DNA of 64,000 nt from Planctomyces sp. (GCA_019636235.1 JAHBXW010000002.1:391911-455910); one strand, 5' to 3'; counted from the stretch's first letter, positions 27,817-36,734 are shown. The notes: a model not told the origin generated them from the sequence alone. A program made the numbers and translations.

Positions 27817-29120
27817 GAGCTGCTCCGCCGGTCCGCCGCGCACAGCGAATCGAGATCGTCGAAGAAGTCAGGATACGTCTTGGCGGTGCAGCCGGGATCG
27901 GCGATGCGGATGCCCGGCGTCCGCAGACCGATCAGCGCAAAGCTCATCGCCATTCTGTGGTCGTCGTACGTCCGCACGACGCCCGGTCCGGGCGGGCCCG
28001 GATGCACCGTCAGCCCATCCTCGTGTTCGTCCGCCCAAACGCCCAGCCGGCGCAGCTCGGCGACGACCGCCGCCACACGGTCCGTTTCCTTGTGACGCAT
28101 GTGGCCGACGTTCCGAATCCGCGTCGGACCCTCGGCGAAGGGCGCCACGCAGGCCAGAGTCTGGGCCGTGTCGCTGATCGCATTCATATCGATGTCGATG
28201 CCCCGCAGCCGGTCCGGCCCGCCGACAGTGATCGAAGACTCTCCCCAGTCGACCGCGCAGCCCATCTGCTCGAGAGCGTCGACGAACGCGACATCCCCCT
28301 GCAGGGCGTGGCGATGCAGGCCCTCGACCGTCACGCGGCCCCCCGTCACAGCCGCCGCGCCGAAAAAGTAGCTGGCGGCCGACGCGTCGGGCTCGATCGC
28401 GTATTCGCGGGCCTGATAGCCGGTCCCGCGGATCCGGAACGTGTTGGACTGCGGTTCGCCGATCTCCGCTCCGAAGGCCCGCATGATGGCCAGCGTCATG
28501 TCGACGTACGGTCGGGAGACGAGCGTCCCCGTGACGCGAATCGTGACGTCGCATGCCGCGGCCGGGGCCGCCATCATCAGGCCGCTGAGGTACTGGCTGG
28601 ACAGGTCGCCGGCGACCGCGAGTTCCGGCGTGGTCCAACGTCGGGCGCTGACCACGATCGGCGGGCAGCCATCGGCCATCTCGTACCGGATTTCAGCGCC
28701 GGCCTGACGCAGCGCGTCCGCCAGCGGACCGATCGGGCGTTCGCGCATCCGGCCGTTGCCGTCGAGCCGAAACGTCCCCTGGCCGAGACTGCACAGCGCC
28801 GCCAGGAACCGGATGCTGGTCCCGCTGTTCTCCAGCCACAGGTCGGCGGCGTCGCATTTCGCGGGACCGCCGGCGCCCTCGACTGTCATCGTCTTCGAGG
28901 CGGGATCATGCGAGGCGGCGATGCCCAGCCGCCGCAGGCTGTCGAGCATGACTTCCGTGTCGCGGCTGGCGAGGACGCCCGTCAGCACGCTCCGGCCGCG
29001 CGCCAGGGCGGCGATGACCAGGGCGCGGTTCGTCAGGCTCTTGGAGCCGGGGGGGCGGATCGTGCCGCGCACCGGTCCCAGAACCGGCGTGATCTCCCGC
29101 TCCTCGCACTCCCTGGACAT
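27813..29120 (-). CDS. aroA: 3-phosphoshikimate 1-carboxyvinyltransferase (EPSP synthase)
   Basis: A 435-residue enzyme of the shikimate pathway joining PEP to shikimate 3-phosphate. Conserved elements are [21 protein letters not shown] (substrate lysine), [33 protein letters not shown], the [10 protein letters not shown] helix and [13 protein letters not shown] chose the ATG at 29120, which gives the usual family length; the frame is open for another 64 codons upstream but matches nothing. The ribosome-binding site is weak. The N-terminal motif differs from the classic LPGSKS (it reads RPPGSKS), still in the normal range. It is transcribed divergently from surE and coupled to rsmB. Confidence 0.96.
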   Translation of the reverse strand: MSRECEEREITPVLGPVRGTIRPPGSKSLTNRALVIAALARGRSVLTGVLASRDTEVMLDSLRRLGIAASHDPASKTMTVEGAGGPAKCDAADLWLENSGTSIRFLAALCSLGQGTFRLDGNGRMRERPIGPLADALRQAGAEIRYEMADGCPPIVVSARRWTTPELAVAGDLSSQYLSGLMMAAPAAACDVTIRVTGTLVSRPYVDMTLAIMRAFGAEIGEPQSNTFRIRGTGYQAREYAIEPDASAASYFFGAAAVTGGRVTVEGLHRHALQGDVAFVDALEQMGCAVDWGESSITVGGPDRLRGIDIDMNAISDTAQTLACVAPFAEGPTRIRNVGHMRHKETDRVAAVVAELRRLGVWADEHEDGLTVHPGPPGPGVVRTYDDHRMAMSFALIGLRTPGIRIADPGCTAKTYPDFFDDLDSLCAADRRSSS

Positions 29121-29416
29121 ATCCGCCGAACCTGTATGGGCATCTTCGGCCTCGGCCGGCGCGCACGGTTTCCGGGACACTCGAGTTCCCGGCGGACGCG
29201 GCGCTGGCTGGCTCTCTCGGAGAATAGAGGAATTCGCGACCGGCGACAGCGACGCTGCGCTTGATTCCGAAGCGTCCGGCGTTTCACACTCCGGGTTTCC
29301 GCCCGCTGCCACGTTTTGAAGTGCTGCGGGCGGGTTCCCGAGTTTGTCCTGCCGCCGACCGCGCGATGGAGTGCGCCCGGCCGCCGCGATTCCCCGGCCC
29401 GCAGGACTTTGACTGA

Positions 29417-30211
29417 TTGCGTCCCGTGTCTGAACGATTGAAGATTCTTGTCGCCAACGATGACGGCATTCACGCCCCCGGACTCAAGGCCCTCGCTGAA
29501 GCTCTCCGAATGCTGGGAGATGTTCAGGTCGTGGCCCCGCTGGTCGAGCAGAGCGGCGTCAGCCATCGCATCACCTACCTGCACCCGCTCATCGTCAAGG
29601 AAGTACACAACTCCGACGGCTCGCATTACGGCTGGGCGGTGGACGGCAGTCCTGCGGACAGCGTCAAACTTGGCGTGCTCGAGTTCTGCGAGGGCAAGCC
29701 GGACCTGATCGTCAGCGGGATCAACTCCGGGGCGAACGTCGGCATCAACGTGCTGTATTCGGGAACCGTGGCCGCGGCCATCGAGGGGGCGCTGTTCGGC
29801 GTGACGTCGATCGCCGTTTCGCTGCAGCAGGGCGCCATGCCTCCGGACTACCAGGCCACGGCGCTGCAGGCCGTCGCGCTGATCCGGCAGATCCGCGAAG
29901 TCACGCGTGGCGAGTCGACTCTGTGGAGCATCAATTTTCCGGAGACGGCGCCGGCGCCGCCGCGGGGCGTGAAGCTGGCCGCCATGGGCTTTCGCCGGCA
30001 TGCCGACACCATCGAGAAGCGGAAGGACCCCAGGGGCCGCCCGTATTACTGGAGCGGCATCGACCCCCTCAAGAATCACGCGCTCGAACCGGGCACGGAC
30101 GTCAAGGAGCTGCAGGACCGCTACATTACCCTGACTCCGCTGCACTTCGATCTCACCGAGACGCGGATTCTCCGCGAACTCGACGGTCATGAATGGAGTC
30201 TCGAACCGTAG
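29417..30211 (+). CDS. surE: 5'/3'-nucleotidase SurE
   Basis: A 264-residue metal-dependent phosphatase acting on nucleoside monophosphates in stationary phase or stress. The metal-binding NDDG motif lies in [47 protein letters not shown] is the second metal and phosphate loop. The C-terminal [18 protein letters not shown] is family-typical. No ATG is available in the right place: TTG at 29417 has AGGA about 10 bases upstream, while GTG at 29426 is an alternative that gives a start closer to other SurE. It leads a plus-strand series with an M20 peptidase, an MFS transporter and dapB. Confidence 0.94.
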   Translation: MRPVSERLKILVANDDGIHAPGLKALAEALRMLGDVQVVAPLVEQSGVSHRITYLHPLIVKEVHNSDGSHYGWAVDGSPADSVKLGVLEFCEGKPDLIVSGINSGANVGINVLYSGTVAAAIEGALFGVTSIAVSLQQGAMPPDYQATALQAVALIRQIREVTRGESTLWSINFPETAPAPPRGVKLAAMGFRRHADTIEKRKDPRGRPYYWSGIDPLKNHALEPGTDVKELQDRYITLTPLHFDLTETRILRELDGHEWSLEP

Positions 30212-30269
30212 GCTCGTCCGCCCGGCGACGTCCCCCCAGTTCCATCGCACCGCACACCGGCAGACACTC

Positions 30270-31403
30270 ATGGATGCGCTCGACTATGCCCGCGACCTGG
30301 TCGCCATTCCGTCGGTGTCGGCGGACAGCAACCTGCCGGCGACGGACTACGTCGAGCGGCAACTGCGGCGGCTGGGGTTCGAAACCGAACGGCTCGAGTA
30401 CGACGACCCCAAGGGCGTCCGCAAGGCCAGCGTCGTCGGCCGTCGCGGACAGGGGGCGGGAGGCTTCGCTTACTTCTGCCACTCCGACGTCGTGCCGGCG
30501 GATGACTGGTCGATCGCGGAGCACGGGCCATTCGAGCCGAAAGTCAGCGACGGGCGGCTGTATGGACGCGGCAGTTGCGACATGAAGGGCTCGCTGGCCT
30601 GCATGCTGGCCGCGGCCGAGCGGTTCTCGGCGGCGACGCTCGCCCATCCGGCGTACATCGCCTGCACCGCGGATGAAGAGGTCGGCTACCACGGCGCGCG
30701 GCAGGTGGCCGCCGAATCGCGGTTGTTCCGACAAATGGTCGAGGGGGGCGCGCGGGGGGTCGTCGGCGAACCGACGCGCCTGGAAGTCGTCTATTCCCAC
30801 AAGGGGAGCTGCGGATTCAAAGCCATATCGCGGGGCCGGGCGGCGCACTCCAGCACGGCGCGGGGCATCAATGCGAACCTGAAAATGATCCCGTTTCTCG
30901 CCGAGATGAAACGGATTCACGACGAGCTGGAGCAGGATCCCGCCTGGCAGGACGCGTCGTTCGATCCGCCGACGGTCAGTTGGAACATCGGCGTCAATGA
31001 CCACACCCGCGCGATCAACATCACCCCGCCGCAGAGCATCTGCACCGTCTATTTCCGACCGATGCCCGGGCAGCCCTTCCAGATGCTGCTGGATCGCGCC
31101 CGCGACGCGGCTGTCGCACAGGGGCTGGAGTTCCAGGTGTTCGTCGAGGGCAAGCCGCTCGAGGGCCGGGCCGATTCGCCCTACATTCGCGAAGTCCTGG
31201 ACCTGGCCGGACGGGACCAGGCGATGACGGTCAGCTACGGCACGGACGGGGCCATGCTGGGGGCGCTCGAACGCCTGTGCGTGATCGGTCCGGGAGACAT
31301 CGCGCAGGCGCACACCAGCGACGAATGGATCGAGCTCGATCAACTCGAACAGGGAACCGACCTGTACGCCCGCATGATCGAGCAGTGGTGCGCGACCCCC
31401 TGA
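30270..31403 (+). CDS. M20 metallopeptidase (acetylornithine deacetylase / DapE-like)
   Basis: A 377-residue di-zinc amidohydrolase. Metal ligands are H71 (YFCHSDVVPADDW, with D73) and D104 (YGRGSCDMKGSLA). The catalytic and bridging acids are E136-E137 (CTADEEVGYHG), with E167 in VVGEPTRLE. GRAAHSSTARGINAN is the dimerisation-domain histidine strand, and AHTSDEWIELDQLEQG near the end carries the last metal histidine. These place it in the ArgE/DapE group of M20 enzymes that deacylate N-acyl amino acids. dapB lies two genes on, but planctomycetes often use the LL-diaminopimelate aminotransferase route, so ArgE-like or general acyl-amino-acid use is as likely as DapE. Confidence 0.88.
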   Translation: MDALDYARDLVAIPSVSADSNLPATDYVERQLRRLGFETERLEYDDPKGVRKASVVGRRGQGAGGFAYFCHSDVVPADDWSIAEHGPFEPKVSDGRLYGRGSCDMKGSLACMLAAAERFSAATLAHPAYIACTADEEVGYHGARQVAAESRLFRQMVEGGARGVVGEPTRLEVVYSHKGSCGFKAISRGRAAHSSTARGINANLKMIPFLAEMKRIHDELEQDPAWQDASFDPPTVSWNIGVNDHTRAINITPPQSICTVYFRPMPGQPFQMLLDRARDAAVAQGLEFQVFVEGKPLEGRADSPYIREVLDLAGRDQAMTVSYGTDGAMLGALERLCVIGPGDIAQAHTSDEWIELDQLEQGTDLYARMIEQWCATP

Positions 31404-31410
31404 ACTCCCG

Positions 31411-32718
31411 ATGAGCACCGAGCCCGGGCCCGAGGGGCACGATCCGTACCTCGCTTTCCGCATCCCGACCTACCGGGTCTTCGCGGCCAGCTACATCCTG
31501 GCCGTCATCGGCAGCCAGATCCTGGCGACCGCCGTGCAGTGGGACATCTACGCGCTCACGAAGTCCAAACTCAGCCTGGCATGGATCGGCGCGACCAACG
31601 CCATCCCGCTGATCGCCCTGTCGCTGCCGGCCGGACATGTCGTCGACGTCATGCCGCGGCGGAAAATCCTGCTGATCACCCAGGTGATTCTCATCGCCGT
31701 TCCGTGGGGCATGGCGATCGCCGTTCATTATGCGACGGACCGCGAGCGAGTCCCGCTGCTGTATGTCCTGTCCGCACTCAATGCCATCACACTGACGTTC
31801 GCCCGCCCCGCCCGCGTCGCGCTGCTGCCGAATCTGATTCCGCGGTCGGCGTTCGCGAACGCCTTCACCTGGAACAGCAGCCTGTACGAGACATCCTCGT
31901 GGGTGGGGCCGGCGATCGCCGGGTTCCTGCTGACGCTGGGCGTGGAATGGGCCTACTGGGCGTCCGGCCTGTGCGTGCTGTTCTGCCTGGGCCTGACCCT
32001 GAAGCTGCCGAGTCCTCCGGCGTCGGTTTCGGCCCGAACGGCGAGCTGGCAATCGCTGGTCGCGGGAGTGCGTTTCGTCTGGCGATCGGAGCTGTTGCTG
32101 GCGGCGCTCAGCCTGGACCTGCTGGCCGTGTTGCTGGGGGGCGCGGTGTATCTGTTGCCGGTGTTCGCCCAGGAACGGCTGTTCGTATCGGGGCTGGGAT
32201 ATGGTTTTCTGCGGGCCGCGCCGGCGCTCGGCGCGGCGATGATGGCCGTGTTCCAGGCGCACTATCCCTCGCGGCGGCGAGTCGGCCGGCGGATGCTGTG
32301 GGCTGTGGCGGGCTTCGGCGCAGCGACGATCGTGTTCGGGCTGTCGACGTCGTACTGGCTGAGCCTGGCGATGCTGGTTCTCGTCGGCGCGTTCGACAAT
32401 GTCAGCGTCGTCGTGCGGCATACGCTGGTGCAGAGCCTGACGCCCGACTCGATGCGCGGCCGGGTCTCGGCGGTGAACCAGGTGTTCATCGGCGCCAGCA
32501 ACGAACTGGGGGGCGTGGAATCCGGACTGACCGCGCACTGGTTCGGCCCGGTGCTGTCCGTCGTGCTGGGCGGGCTGGGGACGATCGGCATCGTGCTGGG
32601 CGTGGCTTACAAAGCGCCGCGTCTCAGGCGGCTGCAGTCCCTGTACGATCTCGAACCGGAACCGGAGGAGCCGGAGGCCGAGCGAAGCACGTCCGCCGGC
32701 GGAATCTCCTCAAGTTGA
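31411..32718 (+). CDS. MFS transporter (EntS/MFS_3-like)
   Basis: A 435-residue integral membrane protein with about 12 hydrophobic helices (for example VFAASYILAVIGSQILATAV, PLIALSLPAGHVVDV, LLAVLLGGAVYLLPVF). Signature stretches are AGHVVDVMPRRKILLITQ, the MFS loop between helices 2 and 3, and TPDSMRGRVSAVNQVFIGASNELG, the cytoplasmic loop typical of the enterobactin exporter-like MFS_3 branch. The tail is acidic (EPEPEEPEAERS). It is probably a small-molecule exporter with unknown substrate. It starts 7 bp after the M20 peptidase stop, so the two are most likely co-transcribed. Confidence 0.9.
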   Translation: MSTEPGPEGHDPYLAFRIPTYRVFAASYILAVIGSQILATAVQWDIYALTKSKLSLAWIGATNAIPLIALSLPAGHVVDVMPRRKILLITQVILIAVPWGMAIAVHYATDRERVPLLYVLSALNAITLTFARPARVALLPNLIPRSAFANAFTWNSSLYETSSWVGPAIAGFLLTLGVEWAYWASGLCVLFCLGLTLKLPSPPASVSARTASWQSLVAGVRFVWRSELLLAALSLDLLAVLLGGAVYLLPVFAQERLFVSGLGYGFLRAAPALGAAMMAVFQAHYPSRRRVGRRMLWAVAGFGAATIVFGLSTSYWLSLAMLVLVGAFDNVSVVVRHTLVQSLTPDSMRGRVSAVNQVFIGASNELGGVESGLTAHWFGPVLSVVLGGLGTIGIVLGVAYKAPRLRRLQSLYDLEPEPEEPEAERSTSAGGISSS

Positions 32719-32786
32719 TTTCGCCCGGCAAAGCGGCGACGCTATCGGCCGCGTCCGTTTTCGACCCGGCAGGAACCCCCGCAGCC

Positions 32787-33596
32787 ATGACCAGGAAGTC
32801 CGATCGCCTTCAGCTTGCCGTGCATGGCGCCGCCGGCCGCATGGGACTGCGCGTCGTCAGCCTTGCGCTGCAGGATGCGGAACTGCAGGTCGCGGCGGCG
32901 ATCGAATCGGCCGGCAATCCGCAGCAGGGACGCGACCTGGGAGAACTCGCCGGGCCGGGCGCGAAAGGCGTCGTCATCGGAACCGAAATCCCGCTCGGCA
33001 TCGACGTGCTGATCGACTTCTCGACTCCCGAGGCGGCCGTGGCGATCGCTCAGAAATGCGCCGAACGCCGGATCGCCGCGGTGATCGCGACGACGGGCCT
33101 CTCCGAGGCGCAGCGGGACGAGGTCCAGGCCGCCGCGCAACTGACGCCGATCGTCTTCGCCCCCAGCATGAGCCTTGCCGTCAACGTGGCGATGAAGCTG
33201 GTTCGCGAGGCCGCTCGCGCTCTCCGGGGGATTCCCGACGGCGTGGACGTGGAGATCGTCGAGCGGCATCACCGGTTCAAGGAAGACGCGCCCAGCGGCA
33301 CGGCCCTGAAGTTCGGCCAGATCATTGCCGACGAGATGGGGCAGACCGAGCACCGCCACGGCCGCGAAGGGCAGACGGGGCAGCGGCCGCGCAACGAGAT
33401 CGCCTATCACGCGGTCCGCACGGGCGACAACGTCGGCGAGCACGAGATCATCTTCGGGCTGATGGGCGAGACGCTGGAGGTCTATGTCCGGGGCCACACG
33501 CGGGACAGCTACGCGTACGGGGCGCTGGCGGCGGCGAAGTTTCTTGTCGGCCGCGGCGCCGGGCTGTACACGATGGCGGACGTGCTGGGCCTGTGA
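32787..33596 (+). CDS. dapB: 4-hydroxy-tetrahydrodipicolinate reductase
   Basis: A 269-residue NAD(P)H-dependent reductase in diaminopimelate and lysine synthesis. The nucleotide-binding motif is AVHGAAGRMG, followed by IDFSTPEAAV. ATTGLSEAQRDEV and APSMSLAVNV are family strands, and the catalytic/substrate stretch is ERHHRFKEDAPSGTALK, with the conserved HH..K and SGTA elements intact. The ATG at 32787 starts the protein at family length. It is preceded by the MFS transporter after 68 bp and followed by a repeat-rich accessory patch with no terminator I can identify. Confidence 0.96.
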   Translation: MTRKSDRLQLAVHGAAGRMGLRVVSLALQDAELQVAAAIESAGNPQQGRDLGELAGPGAKGVVIGTEIPLGIDVLIDFSTPEAAVAIAQKCAERRIAAVIATTGLSEAQRDEVQAAAQLTPIVFAPSMSLAVNVAMKLVREAARALRGIPDGVDVEIVERHHRFKEDAPSGTALKFGQIIADEMGQTEHRHGREGQTGQRPRNEIAYHAVRTGDNVGEHEIIFGLMGETLEVYVRGHTRDSYAYGALAAAKFLVGRGAGLYTMADVLGL

Positions 33597-33670
33597 CGCG
33601 CGGTCGCGCGATGGAGTCGGGCGGTGGGCCGTGAGGCGTTAGGGCGGCATCGCGCACGCGTTCTCAGGCG

Positions 33671-33699
33671 ATTGGTCAATGGTCATCGCGGATTGGTCA
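33671..33699 (+). repeat. Dispersed intergenic motif A (TTGGTCAATGGTCAT type), copy 1
   Basis: These 29 bases are the exact reverse complement of 48290-48318 about 14.6 kb away; a shorter match is at 47998-48019. The stretch itself contains GATTGGTCAATGGTCAT twice in near-tandem form (second at 33691-33707). It lies just downstream of dapB, ahead of a 334-bp direct repeat. Confidence 0.85.
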
Positions 33700-33730
33700 A
33701 TGGTCATTGATTGACGCGGTTGCGGCACAC

Positions 33731-34064
33731 GCCGGATGCATCAGCGACGCCTGGTGCGCCGCAGGGTGGCGTCGAGCCGGGCGAGTCCGCAGGGCGAGCC
33801 GGCGAAGACCCACCATCCACGACGCCCACAGTGGACTGACTTCCCCCGCTCGCCAATTCCATTTGCACTTTGCAATTGCCGTTTTGCAATTTGCAAAGAC
33901 GCCGGACATGCAGCGGGTCTCGTGCCTCGACCACACCCTACGGCGTTGGCCCGGGGAGGCGCTCGCCCCGGGGCTTCCCTCGTTTCGCCTGGTCCAGCCC
34001 CGGCAACACGCTGTACCCGTTTGAAAACAGGGCGCGCTGACCGGCCGCATTAGGGGCCGTTGCC
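33731..34064 (+). repeat. 334-bp direct repeat, copy 1
   Basis: This segment is identical to 35026-35359, offset by 1295 bp with no mismatch or indel that I can find; the flanking bases differ on both sides. Inside are: dispersed motif B (33763-33814); an AT-richer stretch with the inverted repeat CTTTGCAA (33868-33875) and TTGCAAAG (33891-33898); a GC hairpin region near 33951-33975 (CCCGGGGAGGCGCTCGCCCCGGGG); and, in its last 15 bases, the final four codons and stop of the secretin-like gene read on the minus strand. The rest of the gap 33597-34049 holds no gene. Confidence 0.95.
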
Positions 34065-34928
34065 GCGACTGGCGCCCACCAGAAACACCCGGTGTCGCTT
34101 CTCGTTCCCCTGGACGCTGACCAAACCGCCGAGCGCGATCGTTTCGTCGAACGACAGCTCGACGAGGGTGTTGATTCGCTGTTGAGTCAATGCGGGCCCC
34201 GCCTCGACATCGGCGGTCGCCTCACTTGCGGCGTCGATCTCCGATCGCTGGATGGCGATCTGCAGCAGCAAGCGGTCCGGCGATAGCAGGCGCGCCACGG
34301 CCTCCACGCGGCTCCCGACAGTCATCGTCTTCGCCTCCTCCGGGCTGTACCCGTACTGCAGGCCGGCTTTGACCGGATACGTCCCGCCTGAATGGACGAT
34401 CGCCGGGCTCCCGTTCGTCGTCGCCAGAGAGACGTCTGCCAATACTCGGACGCCGGGCGAGTCGAGCAGAGACTGCACTTCGGAAGGACGCAGGCACGGC
34501 GGGGCGCCGGCCCGCACCTTTGGTTCGCCGGAGCCCGTCGACCCCAACGAGAGGAAATCCAAATGACGCTCCTCGATGAGTTCATGCTGGACATCCAGCA
34601 CCAGGACGCGGAGGTGAATCAGCTCCACCAGTTCAAGGGCTGTCAGCAACGCCTCCAGCCGGTCCTCAATCCCCTGTCGCTCCTGTCGCAACTGGTCCAA
34701 AGCCGTACGCAATTCCTGGAGCTCGGCTTCGAGCTCGGGGGCTTCGCGGCGTGTCTGGGATGGGGCCGCCTCGTCGTCCGGCTGAGCCGCCGCATCAAGG
34801 GCCTCCCCCGGTTCTGCGACGAGCGCGCCGATTGGCCTGGGCAGTGCGCGTCGTGCGGGTTCCGCAGCGTCGGAGATCGAGGGTGTGGCGACGCACGCAA
34901 GCAGTGCGAGACACGCGGAACGAAACAT
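34050..34928 (-). CDS. Short secretin-like protein with N-terminal coiled coil
   Basis: A 292-residue exported protein. The ATG at 34928 opens a signal peptide (FRSACLALLACVATPSISDA). Residues about 60-100 form a coiled coil (ELEAELQELRTALDQLRQ and onward). Residues about 105-285 resemble the secretin C-terminal domain of type II/III systems: VLVLDVQHELIEERHLDFLSLG, VRVLADVSLATTNGSPAIVHSGGTYPV and the closing LVELSFDETIALGGLVSV. It lacks N-domains and ends abruptly (FLVGASRGNGP). Its last four codons and stop lie inside the 334-bp direct repeat, so the C-terminus may be truncated or replaced. A planctomycete surface or pseudo-secretin role is inference. Confidence 0.72.
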   Translation of the reverse strand: MFRSACLALLACVATPSISDAAEPARRALPRPIGALVAEPGEALDAAAQPDDEAAPSQTRREAPELEAELQELRTALDQLRQERQGIEDRLEALLTALELVELIHLRVLVLDVQHELIEERHLDFLSLGSTGSGEPKVRAGAPPCLRPSEVQSLLDSPGVRVLADVSLATTNGSPAIVHSGGTYPVKAGLQYGYSPEEAKTMTVGSRVEAVARLLSPDRLLLQIAIQRSEIDAASEATADVEAGPALTQQRINTLVELSFDETIALGGLVSVQGNEKRHRVFLVGASRGNGP

Positions 34929-35025
34929 CAGGCAGCTCTTTCGCCAGGACGGGACAGCAGGCCCGACAAGCCACGCCGGGATTGTGCCCGGGCTGTGCAA
35001 TCTCGGGCAAGAGGAATCCGATTCG

Positions 35026-35359
35026 GCCGGATGCATCAGCGACGCCTGGTGCGCCGCAGGGTGGCGTCGAGCCGGGCGAGTCCGCAGGGCGAGCCGGCGA
35101 AGACCCACCATCCACGACGCCCACAGTGGACTGACTTCCCCCGCTCGCCAATTCCATTTGCACTTTGCAATTGCCGTTTTGCAATTTGCAAAGACGCCGG
35201 ACATGCAGCGGGTCTCGTGCCTCGACCACACCCTACGGCGTTGGCCCGGGGAGGCGCTCGCCCCGGGGCTTCCCTCGTTTCGCCTGGTCCAGCCCCGGCA
35301 ACACGCTGTACCCGTTTGAAAACAGGGCGCGCTGACCGGCCGCATTAGGGGCCGTTGCC
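35026..35359 (+). repeat. 334-bp direct repeat, copy 2
   Basis: An exact second copy of 33731-34064. On its right it abuts an IS110-type transposase remnant at base 35360; on its left it lies in the upstream region of the secretin-like gene, 98 bp before that gene's start codon. It therefore carries a stranded copy of the gene's last four codons and stop. The 961-bp stretch between the copies holds the secretin-like gene. Confidence 0.95.
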
Positions 35360-35569
35360 AGCGAATCCACCGCCAGTGCGTCTGCGTCCAGTGCGTGCGG
35401 CCCTCGGTGAACCGGCGCTCGTTCCGCAGCAGGTACTTCCCCGGCGTTCGGCGAGCCGGGCGTCTTCGCGGGCCCGCTCCAGGTCCCGCAAGGTTTCGGC
35501 GTGTTCGTCGGGGATCCAGATCGGCGTCAGGTCTCCCGAGCGGAGGAAATGCGCCAGCTAGCGGGCGAC
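35360..35569 (-). pseudogene. IS110-family transposase remnant
   Basis: Translated on the minus strand from 35557, the frame reads LAHFLRSGDLTPIWIPDEHA and then a TLRDLERAREDARLAERR segment. After a frame shift at about 35441-35450 it continues as GKYLLRNERRFTEG and THWTQTHWRWI. These are the conserved consecutive segments of IS110/IS116/IS902 transposases (..LAHFLRSGDLTPIWVPD.., ..LGKFLLRHGRRY..W..AH..W). A TAG stop (35558-35560) sits where the family has a codon just before LAHF, and about five residues are missing at the frameshift. It is a dead internal fragment: both the DEDD N-terminal part and the C-terminal serine region are absent. Confidence 0.8.
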
Positions 35570-35930
35570 CGACCGTGCCCGAGCCGTGGGGCTCATCACC
35601 TCGGAATCGCGCCTCTCGTGCGTGGCCGCGGCTGGAGCAGGCTGCGACCAGTCGAGGTTCCGGAGGAAGCGACGCGCATGACGGTTATTCGCCACGCGTC
35701 GAGAACGACGTGGGGGATTGGAGAAGCCGGGGAAGCAGCCGCGGCCGCTGGTCCTTCGCGACGGCGTCAAGAGCGTCCGATTTGGAATTGTGTCGCACGG
35801 CGGTCCTTCGGTAGAAACTGCCGCTTCTGGCGGCGGTCGATCGGCGGATGCGGTCGACGCGCTGGAACAGCACGGCGCGGCGACGGCCGAACGACGCCCG
35901 TGCTGCCGCAACCTGGCAGGGAGGCCGGTC
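35570..35930. other. Gap with no recognisable gene
   Basis: About 360 bp between the transposase remnant and the Asp/Arg-rich protein gene. Open frames run through it on both strands but none matches a family, and upstream in-frame extension of the next gene (to 35718) looks non-coding. It may contain further eroded insertion-element DNA. A good GGGAGG ribosome-binding site appears only at its right end. Confidence 0.45.
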
Positions 35931-36734
35931 ATGGGTGGAAATGGAAGCGGCTCATTCGCCGCGATCCTGTTGTCGATTCCGCTGTCAGCGGTGGCGCTGA
36001 TGAGCGTGTTTGGCGTGCCGCAACTGTCGAACATCATTTCGTCCCGAAACGATGATGACGGGGCGGAGATCAATCGCGGACGCGACAGCAGCCGAAGCCG
36101 CACCCGCCGCCGGTCCAGCGACATCGACTCCGCGGAATGGGATTCGGCCGAACTGTGGTCCGATGAGGAGGATGACCTCACGGATCCGGACGAAGATCTG
36201 CTGCTGGATGAAGCTCCGCGCTCGCGGAGCGGCGGCCTGGCCAGCCGTTCGTCCCGCAACGGGAGCGGGGCGACGCAGAAGCCGCTCACCAAGCCCGGGG
36301 GCCGGTTTCGGGGCGCGATCGTCGACGACACCCTGCTGGACGATGATCCGCTGGCGGATTTTGACGATCCCGAGCCCAGCAACGTCCGCACAAACCGGCA
36401 GCCGTTCGCCTCGACCTCTCCGTCGCGGACGGCCATGCAAGACGACAGCGTTCTGCAGACGGCAGGCACGCGGAGTTCGCCCGGGACGTTTGATGCGGCC
36501 ATTCAGCGGGCGCGCAAACTGGGCGTCGAGCGGTATCACCTCGAACAGGGGCTGAGTCCGGACACGTATCTGTTCATCGCGCTGGTCGACACGGCCGCGG
36601 CATCCGGGGCGATCCACCGCTTCGAAGCGGAGGCGCGGGATCCGATCGCGGCGGTGGACGACGTCATTGCCCAGATCGCGGATTGGAAGAAGTCCGGAGG
36701 GGCGGGCGGGCGCCGGGCGGAGTTTGGGCCGTGA
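35931..36734 (+). CDS. Membrane-anchored Asp/Arg/Ser-rich protein of unknown function
   Basis: A 267-residue protein. The ATG at 35931 has a GGGAGG about 8 bases upstream and starts MGGNGSGSFAAILLSIPLSAVALMSVFGVP, one membrane anchor or uncleaved signal. Residues about 35-190 are low-complexity, alternating Asp/Glu runs (SDEEDDLTDPDEDLLLDE) with Arg/Ser stretches (RDSSRSRTRRRSSD), and are probably disordered. The last 85 residues look globular: AIQRARKLGVERYHLEQGLSPDTYLFIALVD and AIHRFEAEARDPIAAVDDVIAQIADWK. No family recognised. Its TGA stop overlaps the scpB ATG, so it is coupled to a chromosome-segregation gene. Confidence 0.78.
   Translation: MGGNGSGSFAAILLSIPLSAVALMSVFGVPQLSNIISSRNDDDGAEINRGRDSSRSRTRRRSSDIDSAEWDSAELWSDEEDDLTDPDEDLLLDEAPRSRSGGLASRSSRNGSGATQKPLTKPGGRFRGAIVDDTLLDDDPLADFDDPEPSNVRTNRQPFASTSPSRTAMQDDSVLQTAGTRSSPGTFDAAIQRARKLGVERYHLEQGLSPDTYLFIALVDTAAASGAIHRFEAEARDPIAAVDDVIAQIADWKKSGGAGGRRAEFGP

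Noticed and set aside
33731..34064. The 334-bp repeats as ends of a composite transposon
   Set aside because: They contain no transposase, have no terminal inverted repeats that I can see, and the adjacent bases show no target-site duplication.
34065..35348. Plus-strand open frame across the secretin-like gene and the second repeat, and duplicated short frames inside each 334-bp repeat
   Set aside because: No family features; the two short frames are identical simply because the repeat is identical. The minus-strand gene has a signal peptide and secretin pattern.
35558..36502. Minus-strand frame of about 315 codons running into the IS110 relic
   Set aside because: Most of it is antisense to the Asp/Arg-rich protein; only the short region below 35557, past its stop codon, resembles a transposase.
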